Source: Acidobacteriota bacterium (GTDB taxonomy: Bacteria > Acidobacteriota > Terriglobia > Terriglobales > Acidobacteriaceae). From it: 37,734 nt of DNA. The stretch spans positions 1-37,734 of the forward strand of contig JABDBE010000026.1 in assembly GCA_013288805.1 (NCBI GenBank), given 5' to 3'. Below the pieces are notes generated by a model that was not told where the DNA came from, did no database searches, and saw only the letters and a list, made by a program, of their open reading frames with translations. Position numbers and translations under genes: made by a program. Each line of letters starts with the position of its first letter. Positions within the stretch are counted from its first letter, which is position 1. Positions 31,333 to 37,734 of this stretch are shown here, in pieces.

Positions 31333-32529
31333 CTATCTGTGTGAGGCGCGGCTAGAATGAACTCGTGCTTCTTTTTTGTCTAACCCCGGGCCTTGCACCG
31401 TGGCTTGGGCGGCGTAGATGCAAGTCGAGGCCGGATGCCCGGAGATGACCATAGTTACATTTTGAGTAGCGGTGGCGAATTGCGCCGTGATCAGGTCATC
31501 CGTCGACTGGTTGGAGAGTTGTGTGCCGCTGCTGCCGCTGACGAACCCGGTCACACCTCCGTTTACGAACCACAGTGACCCTGACACCGATGGAAAGAAA
31601 GCTATCCTGGAGAGGCTACTGTCACAATCCACGAGTAGTGTCCCCAGGTTCGGAATGGTCATGAGGGTAGCTCCAGTGTTGGTGGGCACGACTTGATATC
31701 CAAAGACCATGTTGGTGTTGAGAACGGCGTAGGAGCCGGCGGGCTGGAATGCGCTGGCGGGAGATCCGCCGAGCAGACTGGCGTTTAAGTTTGATACCTG
31801 GGTGGTTGAGGTCACTTGCAGGGGAGCTGTGCCTTGCGCAACAGTCGAGACCAGTTGTGAGGCGCTCACATTGCCATTCACCGTCTGATTGGCGGTAAAG
31901 GTGTTGGCCGCGGCCAACTGGGCAAAGGCGCCCGCAGCCAGACCGCCAAGCTGGCTGGCGTCTACGTCGCTCAGTCCCGAGCCGCTTTGACCCGTGGCGA
32001 ACGTAAGCTGCCCGTCGCTGTCGATGTGAAAGCCGGTCTCTGCAAATTTTCCGTTTCCCTCGGCAAACAGCAGGTTCAGAGAACCGCTGGCTCTGCTGGT
32101 GTCATTGCCTACCGGTTCGGCTTGCCATTGGAACGTCTGCGTCACGGGCGTGCTGGTGCTGCTGTTGAACGCCGAAGCCGCCATATCCATGGGTTGTGAG
32201 TTAAAGCCCGCGGTCGCCGTAGCCGTGCCGGTCGCCGGCAGGCTGAACAAGCCGCGGATCGTGCCTCCGCCCTTCACGTCCAAGGTGGACTTTGGTGTCG
32301 TGGTCCCGATGCCCACCTTCGCCGTTTTTCCCGTGCCTGACTGGAACAATACGGAGCTGCCCAAGGTCGTTCCGTTGGTCCAGAGGGGCAAAAAATCCGC
32401 CGTGCCACTCCCGCCCACAGGGGCCGAGATGTCACCCGTAGCCAACTCCGCACTCTGCTGCGCCTGGCTCACCAAACCGCAAAGGAGCAGCATCAAGGCT
32501 GAAAGCATTACCATATGAACCTTTTTCAT
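31333..32529 (-). CDS. Secreted tail-fibre/S74-like repetitive surface protein
   Basis: A 398-residue exported protein: signal peptide MKKVHMVMLSALMLLLCGLVSQA, then a phage-tail-fibre-like start (FLPLWTNGTTLGSSVLFQ and KVGIGTTTPKSTLDVKG), Ala/Thr/Ser/Asn-rich repeats (VDASQLGGLAAGAF and LNASLLGGSPASAF; AANTFTANQTVNGNVSASQL) and a compact C-terminal beta domain with two cysteines. The VGIGTxxPxxxLDVxG block is typical of trimeric fibres and S74-peptidase proteins, but no chaperone domain follows. Probably a trimeric surface or matrix protein. AAGGAGAG precedes the ATG. It is divergent from the ECF sigma gene and carries copy 2 of the shared element. Confidence 0.8.
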   Translation of the reverse strand: MKKVHMVMLSALMLLLCGLVSQAQQSAELATGDISAPVGGSGTADFLPLWTNGTTLGSSVLFQSGTGKTAKVGIGTTTPKSTLDVKGGGTIRGLFSLPATGTATATAGFNSQPMDMAASAFNSSTSTPVTQTFQWQAEPVGNDTSRASGSLNLLFAEGNGKFAETGFHIDSDGQLTFATGQSGSGLSDVDASQLGGLAAGAFAQLAAANTFTANQTVNGNVSASQLVSTVAQGTAPLQVTSTTQVSNLNASLLGGSPASAFQPAGSYAVLNTNMVFGYQVVPTNTGATLMTIPNLGTLLVDCDSSLSRIAFFPSVSGSLWFVNGGVTGFVSGSSGTQLSNQSTDDLITAQFATATQNVTMVISGHPASTCIYAAQATVQGPGLDKKEARVHSSRASHR

Positions 32530-32609
32530 ACGTATCTCTCCTTAAGTTTTCTTTTGCCGCTGCGAAGATCGCGAGACCTTTGTTGTTTGCTTGCCGTCTT
32601 CCGGCCTGC

Positions 32610-32659
32610 GATCCAAACTCGGCGCTATTTAGGTAACGCGAAGAAACTACGGGGAAAGG
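32610..32659 (-). promoter_or_regulatory. Shared promoter-like element, copy 2
   Basis: On the minus strand CCTTT, seven bases, GTTTCTTCGCGTTAC, CTAAATAG and CCGAGTTTGGATC, 81 bases before the ATG at 32529. The 15-base core is identical to copy 1 at 31113-31162 and the flanks differ at a few positions and one indel. Probably the promoter and transcript start of the tail-fibre-like gene. Confidence 0.55.
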
Positions 32660-32933
32660 TCCACATTTTCTTTCGCAAGAGCGCGGAGGTACTTCAGGTT
32701 TTCGGCGCTCGCTAGCTCCAAATAGGCTAAAACAAAGGCGTAAACGCAGTTGGTTTCACATTCGACTGGGTATATACTCCAGGACCGTAGAGATCGCGAT
32801 TGGTCGATTGAATTTCCGACCTTCGCGGCTCGCGTTGGATCCTCCCTCGATTTCATCTTTATCTATATCTATATTTCTAGGTTCGAGTGGTTGCGACTTC
32901 GCTGTCCATCCACACTCTGCGATTCCAGTCAGC

Positions 32934-33530
32934 ATGCATTCCGAGTTTTTTATGGACACGCCAATCGATGTGAACACCCTTATGGGTGAACTCGATGTCG
33001 GCAGTGACAAGGCCGTCGCCGAGTTGGTCGTGCTGCTCTACTCGGAACTGCATAGTCTCGCATCTCGCTATTTGCGGCGGGAACGCAGTGATCACACCTT
33101 ACAAACGACAGCCCTGGTCCATGAGGCCTATCTTCGTCTGTCCAATCAAAGGGAAGTTCGTTGGAGAAACAAGGAGCAGTTCCTGGGCGTTGCGGCACAA
33201 CTGATGCGCCGCATTCTGGTCGACTACAGCCGCGGCCATGGCGCCAAAAAACGCGGCAAAGGTTTCGAGAAAGTTTTCCTAGACGAAGCAGCAAGCGTTT
33301 CGAAAGGGAAGGCAGCGGATGTCGTTGCGTTGGATGAGGCTCTCACCCGACTGGCCGAATTCGATCCGCAACAAGCCCACCTCGTGGAGTTGCGTTTTTT
33401 CGGTGGTTTAGACATCGACGAGTCGGCCGGCGTTCTAGGAGTGTCCCGGACGACCGTTAAGCGCAACTGGAACGTAGCAAAGGCGTGGCTTGCGCGCGAG
33501 CTGCGCAAAGGCGATGAGAAGCATGCCTGA
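32934..33530 (+). CDS. ECF sigma factor linked to a Ser/Thr kinase
   Basis: A sigma-70 family extracytoplasmic-function factor of 198 residues. Region 2 is LLYSELHSLASRYLRRER through TTALVHEAYLRLSNQ, with the -10 contacting helix after it; region 4 is LVELRFFGGLDIDESAGVLGVSRTTVKRNWNVAKAWLARELRK. It belongs to the sort encoded beside Ser/Thr kinases instead of anti-sigma factors (TIGR02999/ECF43-like). Its stop overlaps the kinase start by eight bases (ATGCCTGA), so they are translationally coupled and the kinase may control it. Start 32934 or 32952 (MDTPIDVN) cannot be decided; the frame is open from 32808. Confidence 0.88.
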   Translation: MHSEFFMDTPIDVNTLMGELDVGSDKAVAELVVLLYSELHSLASRYLRRERSDHTLQTTALVHEAYLRLSNQREVRWRNKEQFLGVAAQLMRRILVDYSRGHGAKKRGKGFEKVFLDEAASVSKGKAADVVALDEALTRLAEFDPQQAHLVELRFFGGLDIDESAGVLGVSRTTVKRNWNVAKAWLARELRKGDEKHA

Positions 33531-36500
33531 GAAGTGGGACCAAGTGAAGGAGCTGTTCTCGTTGGCTCTGGAGCGAGATCCGGAGGAGCGAAGTAATTTT
33601 TTGCGTCAAGCCTGCGCGGGCGATGACTCCCTACGCACCGAGATAGAATCGCTGTTGTCGAGCTTCGATGGTGCAGCCACGTTTCTTGAAGATTCTCCCG
33701 CCGCTGATCTGATGTCCACACAGTCGCAAGTGACAGCGGGAAGAAAGCTCGGCGCGTACCGCATTATCCGCGAGATTGGTCAGGGTGGGATGGCGGTGGT
33801 TTATTTGGGCGGGCGCGACGACCAAAACTATCGCAAGCAAGTTGCGATAAAGATGGTCAAGCCTGGAATCGACACCGAACAAGTCCTGCAGCGGTTCCGC
33901 AATGAGCGACAAACACTCGCAGCACTGGACCACTCCAACATTGTAAAACTCCTCGACGGCGGCACCGGCGAGGACGGTTCCCCCTATCTGGTGATGGAGT
34001 ACGTGGAAGGCCTGCCCATCGACCAGTATTGCGATCTCCATAAACTTTCTATCGACGACCGCCTGAAGCTGTTTCGTGTAGTTTGTTCTGCGGTGCAGTA
34101 TGCGCATGAGAGCCGCGTAATCCATCGCGATCTCAAGCCTGCGAATATCCTGCTCACCAAGAGCGGTGTGCCCAGACTGCTCGACTTTGGCATTGCCAAA
34201 CTGCGGAATCCCGAGTGCTTCCAAACTCCCCTTATCACTCGAACGGACTGGCGTCCAATGACGCCGGAATACGCAAGCCCAGAGCAGATTCGCGGGCACG
34301 CAGTCACGACCGCAACCGATATCTATTCGTTGGGCGTATTGCTCTTCGAGTTGCTGACCGGCCATCGTCCGTATCGTTTCGCCGGCCAATCTCTTTTGGA
34401 AATCGAGCGTCTGGTTTGCGACACCGACCCCGAAAAACCGAGCGCTGTCATTAATAGGACAGAAGAAAGGGCAACTCGTGACGGCGAGGCCCGAACTGCA
34501 ATCACTCCGGAGTCGGTGAGCAACCAGCGCGGTTTGCAGCCGGGCGAACTGCAGCGGCGCCTGCGCGGCGACCTCGACACAATCGTAATGAAGGCGCTGC
34601 GCAAGGAGCCTGAACGCAGGTATGTCTCTGCCGAAGACTTCTCCCGGGACATCGAGCTCTACCTGACACGCATGCCTGTGAGGGCCCGCAAATCTACCTT
34701 CGCCTACCGGAGTTCAAGATATCTCCGCCGACATCAGGAATCATTGCTCGCAGTTTTGTTGGTTCTGGCGATCGTAGCGGGCATCGCCAGCTGGGAGATG
34801 CACAGGATCTCGCGCCAAAATGCTGCCGGTTCTCCGGTAGACCACGCTCTGGCTCAGGTGCGGCGCTCCGTCGCCATCTTAGGCTTCAAGAACCTTTCTG
34901 AGCGCTCGGACACGAGGTGGGTGTCAACTGCATTGTCCGAAATGTTGGCGACGGAACTGGCGGCCGGCGAAAAGCTGCGCACGGTTCCCGGAGAAACTGT
35001 TGCGCGCATGAAAATTGACCTCGGCCTTCCCGACACAGAAAACCTCGCTCCACCAGCCATTGGGCAGGTCCGCAAGAATCTAGGCGCTGACTATGTCGTG
35101 GTCGGTTCGTATTTGGACTTGGGACAAGACTCCGGGCGCGAAATCCGGCTTGATGTTCGTGTGCAAGACACGGCGAAGGGAGAAACCATCGCCACGGTTT
35201 CGGGAACCAGTACCGAGGCACAGTTGCTCGATCTTGTGTCGCGCATCGGACGAAAGCTGCGAGAGGCCTTGGGAGTTGACGAGGTTTCGCAGCTTGAATC
35301 GGTGGGAATTCGAGCGTCAACGGCTTCGAACCCGGAGGCAATACGGCTCTACACTGAAGGCTTGGAGAAGCTCCGAACTTTTGATGCACTCGCGGCTCGC
35401 GACCTGTTGACGCGCGCCGTCAGCTCGGACCCCGCCTACCCTCTGGCTCACGCGCAATTGGCAAAAGCATGGATGGCTCTCGGCTACAACGCGAACGCAA
35501 TCGTTGAAGCCAAAAAAGCTTTGGAACTTTCCAGCAAGCTTTCCTCTGAGGAACATTCGTTGGTGGAAGCGCGCTACTACGAGGTTAATAAGGATTGGGA
35601 TAAGGCGATTGACGCTTACCGAACCCTGTCCAATTCTTCTCCCGATGACATTGAGTATGGCCTCTCTCTCGCCAACGCTCAGATCGAGGGAGAACGAGGG
35701 CACGACGCCTTGCAATCGATCGCCCGGTTGCGCGGGCTGTCGGCTGAAGCGAAAGCGGATCCGCGTATTGATATAGCGCAGGCAGAAGCCGACTCTTCTC
35801 TGTCTGACAATAAGGGAGCAGTGGCTGCGGATGACCTGGCAATTCAAAAAGCTACGACATCGGGAGCCAGACTCTTGCTGGCTCGAGCGAAAATATCTCA
35901 ATGCCGGTCTTTGGCTAATCTCGGGCAATTCCAGCCAGCAACCGCCGATTGCGAAGAGGGCCGGCGGATTTTCCACGATGCCGGAGACTTGGCTGGCGAG
36001 TCTCGAGCTTTGCACGCGATGGCGGAAGTACCAATCGACCAAGGCGATTTGGAACAAGCAAAAACATTGTATGAACAAGCTCTAACCCTCGCGCGCCAGA
36101 CTGGCGACAGGAAAGCCACAGCTCGAGAACTCGGAAATATCGGCTTGATTTACGCTCAGGAGGGCGACTTCCCGACTGCCTTGAAATTCTATCGGGAAGC
36201 CCTCGATGCTTCCCAGTCTACCGGCGACAAGCACACCATGTCCGTAATCGCTGGCAACACTGGCGACATCCTTCACGCAGAGGGGCGACTGGGAGATGCT
36301 CTTGCAGAGTACAAGGACGCGCTCGTGTTGGCTCGCGAGGTAGGACATAAGAGTTCAGAAGCAATTGACCTCAAGGTCATCGGAGATGTCCTGGCGGACG
36401 AGGGCGATCTTAAAGGCGCGATGCAGATGTACCAGCAGGCCGTGAGCATCCAACGCGAAATTGGCGACAAGAGGTACTACACAGACTCTCTTATGTCGAT

Positions 36501-37122
36501 CGGAAGACTACGGCGACAAATGGGAGACAGCGATGGGGCAAGAAAAAATTATGACGAAGCTCTTTCGTTGCTCCAGAAATCAGGAGAAAAAGGTTTGGCG
36601 GCCGAGGCTCAGCTCGCTCTGGGCGAGCTGGATTGCGACTTTGGTAATTCCTCCGACGCAGAGACCCTGGCGCAGACGGCCGCCGAGGAATTTCGCACGG
36701 AGCGGGAAGCAGACCCTGAAATTCAGTCTGAAACCTTGCTGTCGAGGTCGCTTCTACAACAAGGAAATCTCGAAGATGCCCAAAAGGCGATCGCAAGAGC
36801 GCTGACCCTTTCCAAGAAGAGCAGCGATGTTACTATCCGTCTCCCGCTCGCGATCCAGAATGCCTACACCCAGGCAGCGGCAAACAACCTTCCTGACGCG
36901 GAGCGGCTTGCACGAAATGTGGCGGCGGAAGCCCACAAGTTGGGATTAGTCCGAATCGAGTTAGAAGCTTCCCTTGCCATTGGCGAAATTCAACTGCAAG
37001 GAACAAATCCGACACTGGGTCGCAAACGGCTTGCGGAAACCGAAAAAGATGCACGTTCCGAGGGCTTCGAACTCATCGCGCAGAACGCGAGTGCTGCACA
37101 ACACGCAACTAAACGAGGCTGA
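33523..37122 (+). CDS. Receptor Ser/Thr protein kinase with TolB-like domain and TPR array
   Basis: A 1199-residue membrane kinase. Residues about 74-325 are a Hanks-type kinase with GQGGMAVVY, K110 (VAIKMV), the catalytic HRDLKPANI with D203, DFG at D221 and TPEYASPEQ. A single membrane helix lies at about 408-424 (LLAVLLVLAIVAGIASW). Outside it a TolB-N/FlgO-like domain (about 445-590: VAILGFKNLSERSDTRWVS, LGADYVVVGSYL) and at least ten TPRs to the end (QEGDFPTALKFYREAL, EGRLGDALAEYKDAL, DEGDLKGAMQMYQQA). It probably senses an envelope signal and acts with the coupled ECF sigma factor. The start ATG 33523 (MPEKWDQVKELF) is chosen over upstream in-frame ATGs. Confidence 0.92.
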   Translation: MPEKWDQVKELFSLALERDPEERSNFLRQACAGDDSLRTEIESLLSSFDGAATFLEDSPAADLMSTQSQVTAGRKLGAYRIIREIGQGGMAVVYLGGRDDQNYRKQVAIKMVKPGIDTEQVLQRFRNERQTLAALDHSNIVKLLDGGTGEDGSPYLVMEYVEGLPIDQYCDLHKLSIDDRLKLFRVVCSAVQYAHESRVIHRDLKPANILLTKSGVPRLLDFGIAKLRNPECFQTPLITRTDWRPMTPEYASPEQIRGHAVTTATDIYSLGVLLFELLTGHRPYRFAGQSLLEIERLVCDTDPEKPSAVINRTEERATRDGEARTAITPESVSNQRGLQPGELQRRLRGDLDTIVMKALRKEPERRYVSAEDFSRDIELYLTRMPVRARKSTFAYRSSRYLRRHQESLLAVLLVLAIVAGIASWEMHRISRQNAAGSPVDHALAQVRRSVAILGFKNLSERSDTRWVSTALSEMLATELAAGEKLRTVPGETVARMKIDLGLPDTENLAPPAIGQVRKNLGADYVVVGSYLDLGQDSGREIRLDVRVQDTAKGETIATVSGTSTEAQLLDLVSRIGRKLREALGVDEVSQLESVGIRASTASNPEAIRLYTEGLEKLRTFDALAARDLLTRAVSSDPAYPLAHAQLAKAWMALGYNANAIVEAKKALELSSKLSSEEHSLVEARYYEVNKDWDKAIDAYRTLSNSSPDDIEYGLSLANAQIEGERGHDALQSIARLRGLSAEAKADPRIDIAQAEADSSLSDNKGAVAADDLAIQKATTSGARLLLARAKISQCRSLANLGQFQPATADCEEGRRIFHDAGDLAGESRALHAMAEVPIDQGDLEQAKTLYEQALTLARQTGDRKATARELGNIGLIYAQEGDFPTALKFYREALDASQSTGDKHTMSVIAGNTGDILHAEGRLGDALAEYKDALVLAREVGHKSSEAIDLKVIGDVLADEGDLKGAMQMYQQAVSIQREIGDKRYYTDSLMSIGRLRRQMGDSDGARKNYDEALSLLQKSGEKGLAAEAQLALGELDCDFGNSSDAETLAQTAAEEFRTEREADPEIQSETLLSRSLLQQGNLEDAQKAIARALTLSKKSSDVTIRLPLAIQNAYTQAAANNLPDAERLARNVAAEAHKLGLVRIELEASLAIGEIQLQGTNPTLGRKRLAETEKDARSEGFELIAQNASAAQHATKRG

Positions 37123-37164
37123 AGAGAGTCGCCGAGTGGATGTTCGCCCATATGGATCACGTCC

Positions 37165-37734
37165 TCAAACTCCAAGAATCTTTTCTGCCATCGCTGTTCC
37201 CTCGACGCGGCTCTTCACTTTCGCGAAAGCTGTCTCGCGCGACGTAGACGTGTCATCGGCAAAGGGCGAGAAACCGCAGTCGTCGGTCGTTCCCAGCGAT
37301 TCCAAAGGAATGAATTCTGCTGCTTCGAGCACGCGATCTCGTACTGCTTCCGGACTTTCAATCTTTGGATTAATTGGGTCCGTGACACCCACAAAGAGCA
37401 ACTGACCGGGCTTGAGCAGGTCTCGAATCGTGGTTAGCACACGAGGGCGGTCCGCTTCGCTGGCCAATTGAATGTAGAACCGGCCGGCCTTCAACCGAAA
37501 CAGTTCAGGCAGTAGACCCGTGTAATCCACATCGGCGCTATGCGTTGAGTCACGATCGCCGCCGGGGCAAGTGTGCACTCCAATTTTCTTCCTCTCAACA
37601 TCCGAAAACTTATCAAGCACGCGGTTGTTCAGCTCAATGAATGAATTCAATAGGCCGCCGGAGGGATCGAGCTTGAGCGCCAGGCGCCCTTCCGTGAAGT
37701 CGATCTGCACGCACGCGGCATTGGCTTCCAGACA
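37165..37734 (-). CDS. MetE-like cobalamin-independent methionine synthase, C-terminal part (cut by window edge)
   Basis: The minus-strand frame is open from the right edge to 37165 (190 codons). It has the catalytic (beta/alpha)8 barrel of MetE: a zinc site HTCPGG (His and Cys ligands), FVGVTDPINPKIESPEAVRDRV and the final Cys ligand in TTDDCGFSPF. The substrate loop VQIDFTEGRLALK is near the edge. These features fit transfer of a methyl group from methyl-tetrahydrofolate to homocysteine, or a short MetE-like homologue with another donor; the missing N-terminus would decide. It converges with the kinase gene, 42 bases away, with no clear terminator between. Confidence 0.85.
   Translation of the reverse strand, partial: CLEANAACVQIDFTEGRLALKLDPSGGLLNSFIELNNRVLDKFSDVERKKIGVHTCPGGDRDSTHSADVDYTGLLPELFRLKAGRFYIQLASEADRPRVLTTIRDLLKPGQLLFVGVTDPINPKIESPEAVRDRVLEAAEFIPLESLGTTDDCGFSPFADDTSTSRETAFAKVKSRVEGTAMAEKILGV

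Noticed and set aside
1-37734. CRISPR array, rRNA or origin of replication
   Set aside because: No regularly spaced direct repeats, rRNA-like sequence or DnaA-box cluster was seen.

Overview
The window looks like chromosomal DNA of a soil-type member of the Acidobacteriota (Terriglobia/'Koribacter'-like). This is inferred from gene content: a large exopolysaccharide (EPS) operon of the type associated with XrtA/PEP-CTERM systems, a Ser/Thr kinase fused to TolB-like and TPR parts beside an ECF sigma factor, many tiny zinc-ribbon and secreted proteins of a kind I associate with this phylum, and frequent GTG/TTG starts. No rRNA, tRNA or CRISPR was seen.

Region 1 (1-17204, all minus strand) is one long EPS operon read right to left: a NusG/UpxY-like antiterminator, an NtrC-like regulator, Wza-like export protein, outer-membrane beta-barrel, Wzz/GumC chain-length protein, ExeA-like AAA ATPase, BY-type tyrosine kinase, an initiating sugar transferase with a GGDEF-like N-terminus, then a UDP-sugar module (Gfo/Idh dehydrogenase, hexapeptide acetyltransferase, DegT aminotransferase, UDP-glucose dehydrogenase), a DUF354 GT-B-like protein, an alpha/alpha-toroid protein, a FemAB/GNAT protein and the start of a family 2 glycosyltransferase cut by the left edge. 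Together they would make, modify, polymerise and export a uronic/amino-sugar polysaccharide. The polymerase, flippase and any exosortase are not in the window. The operon is preceded by nearly 1 kb of non-coding DNA, beyond which a divergent LuxR-type regulator starts. Both the NtrC-like and the LuxR-like regulators have damaged phosphorylation sites, and the NtrC-like one also lacks the sigma-54-contacting GAFTGA motif. Clusters of YCCCCC boxes lie 60-135 bases upstream of three genes (antiterminator, sugar transferase, LuxR), always in the same orientation as the gene.

Region 2 (19.3-30.5 kb) is an accessory stretch of gene relics and very small genes: a TPR-kinase remnant frameshifted by an exact 8-bp tandem duplication, a truncated secreted-protein gene fused to it, an IS110-family insertion sequence, a tyrosine-recombinase remnant joined to an AAA-ATPase remnant with a homopolymer frameshift, and a 5'-truncated multihaem cytochrome with one broken haem motif. 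Between them lie at least ten small genes (zinc ribbons, a stand-alone LuxR HTH, a single-domain receiver, a DUF892 ferritin-like protein, two related helical proteins).

Region 3 (30.5-37.7 kb) has two secreted proteins (one tail-fibre/S74-like) that share an almost identical promoter-like block, next to a divergent ECF sigma factor and its overlapping 1199-residue receptor Ser/Thr kinase; the block is a candidate target of that sigma factor. The right edge cuts a MetE-like methionine synthase gene.
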